From NCBI GenBank assembly GCA_902519255.1, contig CABYIV010000001.1, positions 1 through 64,000 on the forward strand: a stretch of 64,000 nt of DNA, written 5' to 3'. Within the stretch, counting starts at the first letter, position 1, and each line of letters starts with the position of its first letter. Shown one piece after another: positions 30,873 to 42,478 of the stretch. A program made the position numbers and the translations under genes. This DNA is from an uncultured Pelagibacteraceae bacterium. GTDB taxonomy: Bacteria > Pseudomonadota > Alphaproteobacteria > Pelagibacterales > Pelagibacteraceae. The notes beneath the pieces are model-generated. The model saw only the letters and a list, made by a program, of their open reading frames with translations. It made no database searches and was not told where the DNA came from.

Positions 30873-31509
30873 TTTTTTTTTTTAAATTTGAAATTTTTAC
30901 TACAGAAGACTCATCACTAGTTAGACTTTTCATTTCTTCCACATCAAATTTCCATTTTGTAGAGACATCTTTTAAAATTTTTTTTCCACTCTTTCCTAAG
31001 TACATGACTATATATTTAAAGTTTTTGAAATTATTTGTTGCTATTTCAAAAATAACCGGCAAAGGTTTAAATGCTCGACAAATTATTACATCTGTAATTA
31101 AGTTTTTCTCCTCAAAAATATTTTTTTGATAAATTTTAGCTTCCAATTTGAATTTTTTTGCCATCTCTTTTAAGAAATTGCTTTTATGATAACTTTTTTC
31201 ATAAAAAATTAGCTTAAAACCTTGTTTTTTAGGTTTCATCAAAATACCTAAAACTATACTAGGAAGCCCCGCGCCTGATCCAAGATCAGTGCATACTTTG
31301 ATATCATTTTTATCAATAAAATCAAATGTTTGCGCACTATCGTAAATATGTCTTGAATTTATTGACTTTTCTGTACTTGAGCTTATTAAATTAATTTTCC
31401 TATTTGTAATTAAAATTGACTGCGAATAGTCTTCAAGCTCCATTAATGTTTCACGTGAAACATTTGGAAGATAAATTTTCTCTTTTTTTATTATTTTCGA
31501 ATCAATCAA
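30865..31509 (-). CDS. rsmG: 16S rRNA m7G527 methyltransferase RsmG (GidB)
   Basis: [32 protein letters not shown]; between mnmG and parA. Confidence 0.95.
   Translation of the reverse strand: MIDSKIIKKEKIYLPNVSRETLMELEDYSQSILITNRKINLISSSTEKSINSRHIYDSAQTFDFIDKNDIKVCTDLGSGAGLPSIVLGILMKPKKQGFKLIFYEKSYHKSNFLKEMAKKFKLEAKIYQKNIFEEKNLITDVIICRAFKPLPVIFEIATNNFKNFKYIVMYLGKSGKKILKDVSTKWKFDVEEMKSLTSDESSVVKISNLKKKNE
31447..31462. promoter_or_regulatory. parS: parS site (perfect palindrome) inside rsmG
   Basis: TGTTTCACGTGAAACA, identical to the canonical bacterial parS 16-mer. Confidence 0.95.
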
Positions 31510-33377
31510 GCTATATGCTTAATAGACTTTCTTTTAACGTGAGACAACAAAATATATACTGCAGCTGGAGTAATCCCATCTATTCTAAGTGCTTGACCAA
31601 GTGTTTTAGGCTTTATTTTTTTAAATTTTGACTTAACTTCATTTGATAATCCAGAAAATTGATCATAATCTAGATTTTCCGGTATTTTAAGATTCTCATC
31701 TCTTTTAAATGCTAAAATATCTGCATTTTGCTTTTTTAGATATCCTTTATAATGGGCTTTTATCTCAATTTGCTCATCGATTTCACGTGAAACATATTTA
31801 ATTTCTGGCCAAATTTCCCTAATTTTAATCATATTTACTGACTTTTGACACAGTATTTCTAATGCATTTCTTTTAACTCCATCTTTAGCAATATTAATTC
31901 CAAATTTAGATGCTTTTGAAGGGGAAATAAAAGAATTTTCCATATTTTTAAGACTTTTTTCTAATTTAGACGCTTTCTCTTTATATATACGTTTCCTATC
32001 ATCTAATATTAAACCAATATCAATTCCTTTTTGGGTAAGTCTTATATCTGCATTATCAGCTCTCAAAGATAGCCTGTATTCTGCTCTTGAGGTGAACATT
32101 CTATAGGGTTCTGCAACTCCTTTTGTAACTAAATCATCTATCATGACACCTATGTATGCCTCAGATCTATCAAGTATAAATGGTTCATTACCTTTAATAG
32201 TGAGAGCTGCATTTATTCCAGCTATCAAACCTTGAGCTGCAGCTTCTTCATAGCCTGTAGTTCCATTTATTTGTCCTGCGAGGTAAAGATTTTTAATTTT
32301 TTTTGTCTCTAGAGTTAGGAATAGCTCGCGCGGATCAACAAAATCATATTCAATTGCGTACCCAGGCCTTAAAATTTTTACATTCTCTAAACCATTGATA
32401 TTATTGCATATTTCTTGCTGTATTTCAGATGGTAAAGAAGTTGAAATCCCATTAGGGTAGATTGTTTTATCATTAAGACCTTCTGGCTCTAAAAATATTT
32501 GATGTTTTTGCTTATCAGCAAACTTAAAAATTTTATCTTCTATTGAAGGACAATATCTAGGACCGACACCTTGTATACTTCCTGAGTACATAGCACTTCT
32601 TTTTATATTTTTAGATATGATCTCATGAACTGCTCGATTGGTATAAGTCATCCTGCATGAAATTTGTCTATTGATATTTTTTTTTGTCAGGAAAGAAAAA
32701 AAATAAGGATCTTCATCTGCTTGCTGCTCTTCAAGTTTTTCGAAATTAATTGTCGTTGCATCCAATCTTGGTGGTGTTCCTGTTTTTAATCTTCCAATTT
32801 TAAAATCATATTTTTCTAACTGTTCACTTAGACCTGTTGAAGGTTTTTCATTAAATCTTCCTGCAGGTGTTTTTTCTTCACCAATGTGAATTAAACCATT
32901 TAAAAAAGTTCCAGTTGTTAAGATTACTTTAGATGATAGTACTTTTTTACCTGCTTGTGTAATAAAACCAATTATATTGTTTTTTTCAAAAATAAACTCT
33001 ATTACAGGATCACAAAAAATGCTTAAATTACAATAGTTTACAAGTTTTTCTTGCATATATTTTTTATATAATGATCTATCACTTTGAGTACGAGGTCCAC
33101 GCACTGCAGGGCCTCTACTTCTATTTAACAATCGAAATTGTATTCCTGATTTATCTGCAACTTCCCCCATTACACCATCTAGTGCATCTATTTCTCGAAC
33201 GAGATGGCCTTTACCTAATCCTCCTATAGCAGGGTTACATGACATCTCACCAATAGTATCAAATTTATGAGTAAATAAGGCAGTGTTTACACCTAATCTG
33301 GCAGATGCAGCTGCTGCTTCACATCCTGCGTGACCGCCTCCAATTACTACTACATCAAAAAATAGCTCGTTTTTCAT
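31506..33377 (-). CDS. mnmG: tRNA uridine-5-carboxymethylaminomethyl modification enzyme MnmG (GidA)
   Basis: [38 protein letters not shown]. Confidence 0.98.
   Translation of the reverse strand: MKNELFFDVVVIGGGHAGCEAAAASARLGVNTALFTHKFDTIGEMSCNPAIGGLGKGHLVREIDALDGVMGEVADKSGIQFRLLNRSRGPAVRGPRTQSDRSLYKKYMQEKLVNYCNLSIFCDPVIEFIFEKNNIIGFITQAGKKVLSSKVILTTGTFLNGLIHIGEEKTPAGRFNEKPSTGLSEQLEKYDFKIGRLKTGTPPRLDATTINFEKLEEQQADEDPYFFSFLTKKNINRQISCRMTYTNRAVHEIISKNIKRSAMYSGSIQGVGPRYCPSIEDKIFKFADKQKHQIFLEPEGLNDKTIYPNGISTSLPSEIQQEICNNINGLENVKILRPGYAIEYDFVDPRELFLTLETKKIKNLYLAGQINGTTGYEEAAAQGLIAGINAALTIKGNEPFILDRSEAYIGVMIDDLVTKGVAEPYRMFTSRAEYRLSLRADNADIRLTQKGIDIGLILDDRKRIYKEKASKLEKSLKNMENSFISPSKASKFGINIAKDGVKRNALEILCQKSVNMIKIREIWPEIKYVSREIDEQIEIKAHYKGYLKKQNADILAFKRDENLKIPENLDYDQFSGLSNEVKSKFKKIKPKTLGQALRIDGITPAAVYILLSHVKRKSIKHIA
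31779..31794. promoter_or_regulatory. parS: Second parS-like site inside mnmG
   Basis: GATTTCACGTGAAACA, 14/16 match to TGTTTCACGTGAAACA. Confidence 0.85.
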
Positions 33378-33453
33378 GACTATAATTTATTATTGATCTT
33401 AAAATTTACAAGAAAACACTTAAAAATGTCTAAAAAGCTATTAAAATTAACAT

Positions 33454-34785
33454 TTATTTGCCTATACAGAAATCATTAAAAATGGAACCTATTATTTCCT
33501 CAACATCTACTTTTCCAACAATCATGCCCAAGTGTCTCGTTGCTAACCTTAAATCCTCTGCAGCTTTATCAAAATCTTCTTGGGAATTTTTTTTCTCAAA
33601 GTGTTTTAAATTTTCAACACAAGCTTCTAAACTTTGCCTATGTCTTTCTCTCGTAATTAAAGTTTCGTTCGGACTCACAAATTTATTATTTAGTTTATCT
33701 TTAATTCTATTTATTAACTCATCTAAATTTGTTTCATTTTTTATTGATAAGAAAATTGGATTAAACTTTTCAATTTGTTTATTTATATTTTTATAACCTT
33801 GGTCTATTTTATTGATTACAATTATTGATTTATCACTAACTAAATTGTTTAAAAATCCAGTAAAATCAACATTTTTTGGCTCTATTACAATAATGTTAAG
33901 ATCAGCATCTTCAGCTCTTTTAAGTGCTAATTTAATTCCTTTTTTTTCAATCTCATCTTGAGACTCTCTAATTCCAGCTGTGTCAGAAATTACAACTGGA
34001 TAGCCATCTAAATTTAAATGAGCTTCAATAACATCTCTAGTCGTACCTGCAATTTCTGAAACAATTGCAACATCACGATTAGAAAGATAATTTAATAAAG
34101 AGGATTTTCCTGCGTTAGCTGGTCCAATTATCGCAATTTTAAAACCCTCTCTAATTCTTTCCCCAACTTTTTGATCATCTAAAATTTTTTCAATTTCTTT
34201 TCTTATTTTTTCTGAGTCAATTTTAATATTTTTAATTATATCAGCTGGAAGATCTTCTTCTGGAAAATCAATTTTTGCTTCAACATTTGATAAAATTTTC
34301 AAAAGTTTTTCTCTAAGTGAATTAAATTTATCTGAACTTTTTCCACTCATTATTTTTAATGCTTGTTGTCTTTGAATCTCAGTTTCTGAGGAAATTAAAT
34401 CAGAAATGCTCTCGGCTTTTAACAAGTTGATTTTTCCATTTTGAAAAGCAATTTTAGTAAACTCTCCGGGTTCGGCTAATCTGCAACCACCAATTTTTGA
34501 AATTGATAAATGAATTTCTTCTATTACTGATTTGCTACCATGGACGTGTAATTCTGCCATATCTTCCCCTGTATAGCTATTTGGGCCGGGAAACCATATT
34601 AAAATACCCTCGTCAATTAACTCATTATTATCGATTTTGCTGAATTTTCTGATGGTTGCTACTCTCGGGCTTGGTATTGGCAAATTAGTTAATTTCTTTA
34701 TAACATTTTTTGTTTTTGACCCAGATACTCGAATAACAGCTATTCCTGAAACTCCTTGACCTGAAGATAGTGCATATATAGTCAT
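33454..34785 (-). CDS. mnmE: tRNA modification GTPase MnmE (TrmE)
   Basis: IYALSSGQGVSGIAVIRVSG; GPANAGKSSLLNYLSNRDVAIVSEIAGTTRD; C-terminal FCIGK. Confidence 0.98.
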   Translation of the reverse strand: MTIYALSSGQGVSGIAVIRVSGSKTKNVIKKLTNLPIPSPRVATIRKFSKIDNNELIDEGILIWFPGPNSYTGEDMAELHVHGSKSVIEEIHLSISKIGGCRLAEPGEFTKIAFQNGKINLLKAESISDLISSETEIQRQQALKIMSGKSSDKFNSLREKLLKILSNVEAKIDFPEEDLPADIIKNIKIDSEKIRKEIEKILDDQKVGERIREGFKIAIIGPANAGKSSLLNYLSNRDVAIVSEIAGTTRDVIEAHLNLDGYPVVISDTAGIRESQDEIEKKGIKLALKRAEDADLNIIVIEPKNVDFTGFLNNLVSDKSIIVINKIDQGYKNINKQIEKFNPIFLSIKNETNLDELINRIKDKLNNKFVSPNETLITRERHRQSLEACVENLKHFEKKNSQEDFDKAAEDLRLATRHLGMIVGKVDVEEIIGSIFNDFCIGK

Positions 34786-34831
34786 ATTTTTAAATATAAT
34801 TGATATAATAATTAAATATACATATTGTTAT

Positions 34832-35668
34832 ATGATAATTTGGATTGCTTCATACCCTAAAAGTGGAAACACATATATCAGATCATTTTTATCAGCATAC
34901 TATTTTTCTAAAGATGGAAATTTTAATTTTGAACTTTTAAAAAATATAAAACAATTCCCCAATGTAGAGTTTTTTGAAGAACCTTTCGAAGGAGCAGAAC
35001 AAGCGTCCAAAAATTGGTTAATAGCCCAAAAAATGATTAAAGATAAAAAGAAAGTATTTTTCCTAAAAACACATAGTTGCCTTGGTTTATTTAAAGGTAA
35101 GCCGTTTACTACACCAGAATACTCGCTAGGAGGCATATATATTGTGAGAGATCCAAGAAATGTAATAACATCTGTTAAAAATCATTTTTCCTTAGATGAA
35201 GAAGGTGCTTACAAATTTATTACAGACATAAATACGAATGCTAAAGAGCTTTATTCAAAAGATTACAGAACTTGGGTACTTTTAAGTAATTGGTCTAATC
35301 ATTACAGGTCTTGGGTTAAATCAAAAAATTTTAGGAAATTATTAATCAAATATGAAGATTTTGAGGATAACAAATACAGAACATTTAGAGATATAATAAT
35401 TTTTGTTAACACTTTAATGAATAATACTGAAAGGGTAGATGAAGCAAAATTAGAAAAAGCAATTGAAAGTACTAATTTTAACGTTCTAAAAAATAAAGAA
35501 AAAAACGAGGGTTTTGAAGAGGCTGCTTATTCAAAAGATGAACAAAAGAAAAAAGTTTTTTTTAATCTTGGATTTAATAATAGATGGAAAAATTTGTTAA
35601 ACGATGACATGCGTAAGAAAATAGAGAATGAGTTTAATAGTGAAATGAAAGAATTAAATTATTTATAA
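34832..35668 (+). CDS. Sulfotransferase-domain protein
   Basis: IIWIASYPKSGNTYIRSFLSAY (5'-PSB-like loop); GGIYIVRDPRNVITSVKNHF (3'-PB-like motif). Confidence 0.9.
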   Translation: MIIWIASYPKSGNTYIRSFLSAYYFSKDGNFNFELLKNIKQFPNVEFFEEPFEGAEQASKNWLIAQKMIKDKKKVFFLKTHSCLGLFKGKPFTTPEYSLGGIYIVRDPRNVITSVKNHFSLDEEGAYKFITDINTNAKELYSKDYRTWVLLSNWSNHYRSWVKSKNFRKLLIKYEDFEDNKYRTFRDIIIFVNTLMNNTERVDEAKLEKAIESTNFNVLKNKEKNEGFEEAAYSKDEQKKKVFFNLGFNNRWKNLLNDDMRKKIENEFNSEMKELNYL

Positions 35669-35682
35669 TTAAATAAGCAAGC

Positions 35683-37617
35683 GTGTTAATAAATCATTTA
35701 AAAGATAACTTTGATAAAGCTAAAAAATTACATCAAAAAGGTGATTTAATTTCAGCAATCAGTATTTACCTAGAGATATTAAAAATTGATAAAAATAATT
35801 CAATAATTAATTTTTATTTGGGTACTGCTTATTTACAGAGTGGAGCATTTGAAAATTCAATTAAATATTTAGAAAAATCTCTAAGTAGTAAATCCACAAA
35901 TCCAATGATTTATAATAATTTAGGGATCTCTTTTATGGAAATATTTGAGTTTGAAAAAGCTAAAGAAAATTTTGACAAAGCTTTAAAAATAAAGATAGAT
36001 TTTCCTGAAGTTTACAACAATCAAGGAATAATTTTCAGAAAATTAAAAGATTTTGATCAGTCATTAAAATACCTTAAAAAAGCGATTGAACTTAAACCAT
36101 ATTACTCAGAAGCTTATAACAATACAGGAAACACTCTTAATGATATTGGTGAAAAAGAAAAAGCCATTATAAATTACAAAAAGGCAATCCAGCTAAACCC
36201 AAAATATATAGAAGCTTATCTAAATATAGGAACATGTTATCAGGAATTGAAAAATTATGAGGAAGCAAAAAAAAATTATCTTAAAGTTAAGGAATTAGAT
36301 CCATATTATGACTTTATAAATGGAAAAATTTTACACCTCAATATGAGCATTTGTAATTGGGAAACTTTTGATAATGAAAAAAAAATTATTGAAAACTCTG
36401 TATCTAGTAAAAGCATTACCGATCCGTTTTTATTCTTAAGTGTATCCGACGATCCAGAAATTCAAAAAATAATATCTGAGAATTATATAAAAAAAAGTTA
36501 TAGCAAATATTCGAGCAAGATTAATAAAACTAAAAATAAAATACCAAAAATAGGTTATTTTTCACCAGATTTTTCAAATCATCCTGTTTTACATTTAATG
36601 CAGGATACTTTTAAAAACCACGATAAGAAAAATTTTGATATTTATGCGTTCTCTTTTGGATTAAAAACTAGAAGTGAAAGCCATTACAAAATAAAAAAAT
36701 ATTTTAAAAAATTTAATTATATTGACAATATTTCTGACAAAAATGTTGCTACTCTTTGTAGAGAAATTGGTATTGATATTGCTGTAGATCTATGTGGACA
36801 CACAGCTGAAAACAGGATGGGATTATTTGCAGAAAGGGTAGGTAAAAAACAGATAAATTATTTAGGATATCCTGGGACAACAGGCGCAAAATTTATGGAT
36901 TACATTATAACTGATAAGTTTATTATTCCTGAACAAGATCAAAAAAGTTATACTGAAAAAGTTTTATACTTACCAAATTGCTATCAATCAAATCCAAAAA
37001 ATGATTCGGCCTCAAAAAATAATTATAGTAAAAGTGATTTTAATTTACCTGAAAATAAATTTATTTACTGTAGTTTTAATAATCACAATAAAATAACACC
37101 AGAAATTTTTCTATCTTGGATGAAAATATTAAAAAGAGTAAAAAATAGCGTGTTATGGTTATACTTAACAAATGAAACTGCAAAGAATAATATTTTACTT
37201 GAGACAAAAAAAGTTAACATCAGTGCTGATAGGATAATTTTTGCATCCAGTATTGAGCACAGCGATCATCTTAAAAGGTTAAATCTAGCTGATTTGTTCT
37301 TGGATACATTTCCTTACAATGCTCATACTACAGGAAGTGATGCATTTAGGATGGGACTACCAATGATAACTTTAAAAGGTAAAAGTTTTGCTTCTAGAGT
37401 TTTAGCGAGTATTTTAAACACAAACGGACTTAATGAGCTAGTAACCGAGGATTTAAAAGATTATGTGAATCTAGCAATAAAATTAGGGTCAGATAACAAT
37501 TTTTATCTAAATTTAAAAAAAAAAGTACAAGAAAAAAGCTTAAACAGTGTACTATTCGATAACATAAAATTTACTCGAGATTTAGAATTTATTTATACAA
37601 ATATCCTAAAATCTTAA
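35683..37617 (+). CDS. TPR-repeat glycosyltransferase, O-GlcNAc transferase/SPINDLY-like (GT41) (GTG start)
   Basis: Several TPR repeats then [88 protein letters not shown]. Confidence 0.93.
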   Translation: MLINHLKDNFDKAKKLHQKGDLISAISIYLEILKIDKNNSIINFYLGTAYLQSGAFENSIKYLEKSLSSKSTNPMIYNNLGISFMEIFEFEKAKENFDKALKIKIDFPEVYNNQGIIFRKLKDFDQSLKYLKKAIELKPYYSEAYNNTGNTLNDIGEKEKAIINYKKAIQLNPKYIEAYLNIGTCYQELKNYEEAKKNYLKVKELDPYYDFINGKILHLNMSICNWETFDNEKKIIENSVSSKSITDPFLFLSVSDDPEIQKIISENYIKKSYSKYSSKINKTKNKIPKIGYFSPDFSNHPVLHLMQDTFKNHDKKNFDIYAFSFGLKTRSESHYKIKKYFKKFNYIDNISDKNVATLCREIGIDIAVDLCGHTAENRMGLFAERVGKKQINYLGYPGTTGAKFMDYIITDKFIIPEQDQKSYTEKVLYLPNCYQSNPKNDSASKNNYSKSDFNLPENKFIYCSFNNHNKITPEIFLSWMKILKRVKNSVLWLYLTNETAKNNILLETKKVNISADRIIFASSIEHSDHLKRLNLADLFLDTFPYNAHTTGSDAFRMGLPMITLKGKSFASRVLASILNTNGLNELVTEDLKDYVNLAIKLGSDNNFYLNLKKKVQEKSLNSVLFDNIKFTRDLEFIYTNILKS

Positions 37618-38885
37618 GATGGCTTGTTCATCGAATTAAAAAAATCAGAATTATTTTTTGTATCTTTCAGTTTTGAATTAATAAACTCAATTGCATCCAT
37701 AGAACCCATGGGTGCAATTATTCTTCTCAAAACATTCATCTTTTGAAGATCATTTTTTTCAAATATTAATTCTTCTCTTCTAGTTCCAGATTTGGTGATA
37801 TCTATTGCTGGAAATATTCTTTTTTCAGAAATTTTTCTGTCTAATATTGTTTCGCTATTTCCAGTTCCTTTGAACTCTTCAAAAATTACTTCATCCATTC
37901 GACTACCTGTATCTATTAATGCTGTTGCTATAATTGTTAATGATCCACCTTCTTCGATATTTCTTGCGGCACCAAAAAATCTTTTTGGTCTTTGAAGGGC
38001 ATTCGCATCTACTCCCCCAGTCAAAACTTTACCAGAACTTGGTACAACTGCATTATATGCTCTTCCCAATCTAGTTATGGAATCTAAAAGTATCACTACA
38101 TCTTTTTTATGCTCCGTTAATCTTTTGGCTTTTTCAATTACCATTTCGGCTACTGCTACGTGTCTTTGGGCTGGTTCATCAAAAGTTGAGCTTATTACTT
38201 CTCCCTTAACAGTTCTTTGCATATCTGTAACTTCCTCTGGTCTTTCATCTATTAAAAGAACCATCAGGTAACACTCTGGATGATTTGCCGTAATTGAGTT
38301 GGCTATACTTTGTAATATCATTGTTTTTCCGGCCTTCGGTGGAGATATAATTAAAGATCTTTGACCTTTTCCTATTGGACTTACTAAATCTATTAATCTC
38401 GGGGTTAGATCTACTTTCTTTTCCACTTTATTTGTTTCAACTTCCATAACTAGTTGTTTGTTTGGGTAAAGAGGGGTTAAGTTATCAAATGCTATTTTAT
38501 GTTTGAATTTATCTGTTTCCTCAAAATTAATTTTACTTACCTGAAGAAGTGCAAAATATCTTTCACCTTCTTTCGGTGACCTAATTGGACCTTCAACCGT
38601 ATCTCCAGTTCGAAGTCCAAATCTTCTAATTTGATTTGGGCTTACATAGATATCGTCGGCACCAGGTAAATAATTTGACTCTATAGCTCTAAGAAAACCA
38701 AAACCATCTTGAAGCAATTGAAGGACTCCACCCCCAGTAATTTCTTCTCCCTTTTCGGCTAATTTTTTTAAAATTGCGAAATAAATTTCTTGTCTCCTTA
38801 GAGTGCTAGCGTTCTCGATTCCTAAATTTTCAGCTTCAGTGATAAGTTTTTCGGAGCTTTTTTCTTTTAATTCTTGAATGTTCAT
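37614..38885 (-). CDS. rho: Transcription termination factor Rho
   Basis: [65 protein letters not shown]. Confidence 0.99.
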   Translation of the reverse strand: MNIQELKEKSSEKLITEAENLGIENASTLRRQEIYFAILKKLAEKGEEITGGGVLQLLQDGFGFLRAIESNYLPGADDIYVSPNQIRRFGLRTGDTVEGPIRSPKEGERYFALLQVSKINFEETDKFKHKIAFDNLTPLYPNKQLVMEVETNKVEKKVDLTPRLIDLVSPIGKGQRSLIISPPKAGKTMILQSIANSITANHPECYLMVLLIDERPEEVTDMQRTVKGEVISSTFDEPAQRHVAVAEMVIEKAKRLTEHKKDVVILLDSITRLGRAYNAVVPSSGKVLTGGVDANALQRPKRFFGAARNIEEGGSLTIIATALIDTGSRMDEVIFEEFKGTGNSETILDRKISEKRIFPAIDITKSGTRREELIFEKNDLQKMNVLRRIIAPMGSMDAIEFINSKLKDTKNNSDFFNSMNKPS

Positions 38886-38946
38886 AGTGTGGGGAATTTG
38901 ATATTAGATATTTATATTATAGTAATCTGTTTAAATTATTTCAAGC

Positions 38947-39381
38947 CTATAAAGGCTTAAATATTACAACAAAAACAATCAAAATAAGCAATATTGTGGG
39001 TATTTCATTAATTAATCTATAAAATTTATGAGAACGGTTATTTTGATCGGTTTTAAACTTAATTAAAGTTTTCCCTAAGTATAAATGATAAATGGTAAGT
39101 AATATTACAAATACAATTTTTAATAACATCCACGTTTGACTTAATTGTTGAAATCCTATGGAATGTATCAAAAGCAAGCCAAACACCCATGATAGTATCA
39201 TGGCAGGGGTCATTATGTAGAAATATAATTTCCTCTCCATAACCTTAAATACTTCTGACGTATTGTTATTATTTTTATTTTCAGCATGATAAACGAATAT
39301 TCTTGGGAGATATAATAAACCAGCCATCCAAGAAATAACTGAAATGAGATGTAAAGATTTAAAAAGAAGGTAAATATTCAT
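38947..39381 (-). CDS. hemJ: Protoporphyrinogen oxidase HemJ
   Basis: LLFKSLHLISVISWMAGLLYLPRIFVYHAE; between rho and hemH. Confidence 0.95.
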   Translation of the reverse strand: MNIYLLFKSLHLISVISWMAGLLYLPRIFVYHAENKNNNNTSEVFKVMERKLYFYIMTPAMILSWVFGLLLIHSIGFQQLSQTWMLLKIVFVILLTIYHLYLGKTLIKFKTDQNNRSHKFYRLINEIPTILLILIVFVVIFKPL

Positions 39382-39384
39382 TTA

Positions 39385-40377
39385 TCAAATATTACTTTTA
39401 ATCAAACTATTAAGTAATTTTATATGATCATCGTTGTCATTTAGACATGGTATCATATCAAAATTTTCGCCACCTGCCTCCATGAAGCTTTCTTTACCTT
39501 GGATCAATATTTCTTCTAACGTTTCTACACAATCAGATGAAAACCCAGGGCATATCGCAAGAACATTTTTCATTCCCTCCTTTGGCAAATTTTCTAATGT
39601 TTTATCGGTGTAAGGTTGTAGCCATTCTTGTGGTCCAAATCTTGATTGAAACGTAGTTTTAATCTTAACTGATTTAAACTTCTCCGAAATTAATCTGGTA
39701 GTCTTGTGACAATAACAATGGTATGGATCTCCTTTATCAAAATATTTTTTTGGTATACCATGATAAGATGCTAAAATTAAGTCTGGTTTCCAATTTATCA
39801 TTTCCAACTTGGCATTAATAGAATTTACCAAAGCTTCAATATACAAAGGCTCAGATTCATAGTGAGGTATAATTTTTAAGGAAGGTTGCCATCGCATATC
39901 CATTAAGGTTCTATAAACTTCGTCACAAACTGTAGCCGTAGTTGCGGCTGCGTATTGAGGATATAGTGGTAAAATTACCAGATTTTCACAACCATTTTCA
40001 TGTAATTTTTCAACTTTACTTTTGATGCTAGGATTTCCATATCTCATAGCAAAATCAATTATAAGGTTTTCATTTGAAAGTATATTTGAAAGTTTTTGAG
40101 CTTGTTTTTTTGTGTAATACAGTAGTGGTGAAATATTTTCATCTTTCATCCATATTTCTTTATAAGCTTTCGCTGTTTTTGAGGGTCTTAAATTTAAAAT
40201 AAAGATATTTAATATTATTTTCCACAAAATTGGGTTTACTTCTATTACTCTTCTATCTGATAGAAATTCTTTTAAGTATTTTCTAATATCTAACCAACCT
40301 GTCGAATCAGGTGTACCAAGATTAATAATTAATACACCCGTTTTCCCAAATTTGATTTTTGGATGATTTTCTATCAT
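39385..40377 (-). CDS. hemH: Ferrochelatase
   Basis: GVLIINLGTPDS; LYPQYAAATTATV; ASYHGIPKKYFDKGDPYHC; CPGFSSDCVETLEE. Confidence 0.98.
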   Translation of the reverse strand: MIENHPKIKFGKTGVLIINLGTPDSTGWLDIRKYLKEFLSDRRVIEVNPILWKIILNIFILNLRPSKTAKAYKEIWMKDENISPLLYYTKKQAQKLSNILSNENLIIDFAMRYGNPSIKSKVEKLHENGCENLVILPLYPQYAAATTATVCDEVYRTLMDMRWQPSLKIIPHYESEPLYIEALVNSINAKLEMINWKPDLILASYHGIPKKYFDKGDPYHCYCHKTTRLISEKFKSVKIKTTFQSRFGPQEWLQPYTDKTLENLPKEGMKNVLAICPGFSSDCVETLEEILIQGKESFMEAGGENFDMIPCLNDNDDHIKLLNSLIKSNI

Positions 40378-41375
40378 TTGTATTCTCTAACTATTTTTAC
40401 AAGCTCTGCTACCATTTCAATTTTTGTCTGAGGAAGGATTCCATGACCTAAATTAAATACATAAGGATGACTTTTAAAAATTTCCAAATAGTTTGTTACT
40501 TGTTTTCTTAAGTTATCTTTATCTGTTAATAAAACTTTTGGGTCTAATCCACCCTGAACTGGAATTTGAATATTTTTTATCAATTCTTTTGGATTTATAT
40601 TATAATCAATGTTAATCATATCTGGATTTACAATTTTACAATATTCGGCGTAATTAGATATACCTCTTGGAAAACAAATAACTGGGACACCAATCTCTTT
40701 TGTATAATTAACTAAAGATGCAGTAGGATTATATAGATATTTGTCGAAATCTTTTGTAATCAAACCTGCCCAACTATCAAATATTTGTATTAACGTTGCT
40801 CCAGCTTTTACTTGGTTCCTAATGTGAACCTTAATAAACCTATCAAGAATTTTCAATAGATCGCTAATTAAATTTTTGTCAGAAAAAAAATTTTCAGATA
40901 AACCGTTTTTTGGGGAGACTCTATTAATCATATATACAAGCAAGGTCCAAGGAGCTCCAACAAAACCTATTAGATCTTTATTTTCTAATTTATTATTTTT
41001 ACTTAAATTTTGTAAAAGTTTATAAATTGACGACAACTTATCTGTAAAAATATTTTCTTCTGTCTCTAAAATTTTAGCTGCATTTATTTTTCCAAGACTA
41101 GGTCCAAAATCTTTCTTAAATTCTACTTGTTGCCCAAGCCCATAAGGTATCATTAGGATATCAGAGAATATAATAGCAGCATCAAAATCAAATCGATCTA
41201 TTGGTTGTATTGTTATTTCTTCCGAAAGATTAGAGTTTAAACATAAGTCTATAAAGTTAGTATTATTCTTTCTTATTTCCCTGAATTCAGGTAAATATCT
41301 TCCTGCTTGCCTCATTAACCATATAGGATTGAGATTTGTTTTATTATTTATCAAGCACTCTTTTATTGGTGTCAT
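40374..41375 (-). CDS. hemE: Uroporphyrinogen decarboxylase
   Basis: PIWLMRQAGRYLPEFREIR; GFVGAPWTLLVYMI; NLGHGILPQT. Confidence 0.98.
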   Translation of the reverse strand: MTPIKECLINNKTNLNPIWLMRQAGRYLPEFREIRKNNTNFIDLCLNSNLSEEITIQPIDRFDFDAAIIFSDILMIPYGLGQQVEFKKDFGPSLGKINAAKILETEENIFTDKLSSIYKLLQNLSKNNKLENKDLIGFVGAPWTLLVYMINRVSPKNGLSENFFSDKNLISDLLKILDRFIKVHIRNQVKAGATLIQIFDSWAGLITKDFDKYLYNPTASLVNYTKEIGVPVICFPRGISNYAEYCKIVNPDMINIDYNINPKELIKNIQIPVQGGLDPKVLLTDKDNLRKQVTNYLEIFKSHPYVFNLGHGILPQTKIEMVAELVKIVREYK

Positions 41376-41656
41376 TTATAATAAGATAATTATATTTGGA
41401 TTTATTATTAGTATGAATTGTTGATAACGTAAATTACTCAATTTCAACAGTTTATCCACTTTTTATTAATATATATGAAAAGAAAATCCTTTAAATATTG
41501 GGGTATTTTATCACTCTAATAAATACTTGAATTGTTAATAAGTTATTCACATTTACGAAAATGTTGAGAAAATAATTATAAATTTAAAGAAATACCATAA
41601 AATTAATATATCAACTGTTTTTCTTATTCTTTAATTAATTTATATTCAAGTTATAC
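41376..41656. other. oriC: Candidate chromosomal replication origin (oriC)
   Basis: 281-bp AT-rich intergenic region between divergent hemE and ppsR (the Caulobacter/Rickettsia origin context); DnaA-box-like TTATCAACA (419-427 on minus), TTATCCACT (452-460), TTATTCACA (543-551), all as 41xxx. Confidence 0.8.
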
Positions 41657-42478
41657 ATGAAAAATACACACCAAGTTTTCCTAATATCAGATTCAACGGG
41701 CGAAACTCTTGATAGAATATTTATGGCCTTAAAAGCCCAGTTTAATAATTTCAATTATGATCTAAGTCAGTATTCATTTACAAGAACTGAGAACCAAATT
41801 TCAACAATTTTAAATAATGCAAAAAAACAAGAAAGTCCAATAATTTTATATACTGTTGTTAACAGCAAACTTGCTAAATTTCTTGCAGAAGAAGCTAACA
41901 AAAAGAAAATTCCATGCTTTGGGGTTTTAGGTGACCTTATTTTAAATTTTTCTAAAATTTTAAATCAAAAAGCAACCCATCAGCCAAGTGCCCAACATGT
42001 TTTAGATGATGATTATTACAAAAGAATTGAAGCAATACAATTTACAATGAACCATGATGATGGAAATAGTACTGAAGATATAAAAGAGTCTGATATCATT
42101 CTAATTGGTGTTAGTCGTACTAGCAAAACACCTACTTCAATTTATTTAGCTAACAAAGGTTTAAAAACATCAAATATTCCTTTGGTTAATGAAATGAATA
42201 TTCCTTCAGATGTTATTAATTCCAATACTTTATGTGTAGTAGGTTTAGTCACTGAAGCAGAAAGACTTTTTGATATTAGGAGAAATAGGCTCAACTCACT
42301 TAAAGAAAATGAAGCATCTGATTACACAAATTTAGAGAAAATTAGAGATGAAGTAGATCAATCAAAAAAAATATTTAAAAAAAACAAATGGCCAGTCATT
42401 GATGTAACAAGAAAATCTGTTGAGGAGACAGCCGCATCGATAATTAAGATATTTGAAATACGGAACAAAAATGGCTGA
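41657..42478 (+). CDS. ppsR: Pyruvate, phosphate/water dikinase regulatory protein (kinase-phosphorylase, DUF299)
   Basis: VFLISDSTGETLDRI; ILIGVSRTSKTPTSIYLANKGLKTSNIPLV. Confidence 0.96.
   Translation: MKNTHQVFLISDSTGETLDRIFMALKAQFNNFNYDLSQYSFTRTENQISTILNNAKKQESPIILYTVVNSKLAKFLAEEANKKKIPCFGVLGDLILNFSKILNQKATHQPSAQHVLDDDYYKRIEAIQFTMNHDDGNSTEDIKESDIILIGVSRTSKTPTSIYLANKGLKTSNIPLVNEMNIPSDVINSNTLCVVGLVTEAERLFDIRRNRLNSLKENEASDYTNLEKIRDEVDQSKKIFKKNKWPVIDVTRKSVEETAASIIKIFEIRNKNG

Noticed and set aside
38943-38958. AAGCCT-ataa-AGGCTT hairpin over the hemJ stop codon
   Set aside because: Short stem with no U-tract following on the minus strand; not enough to call a terminator.
41461-41480. CtrA-type TTAA-N7-TTAA sites in the origin region
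   Set aside because: AT-rich sequence yields TTAA by chance and I could not find a convincing spaced pair by eye.
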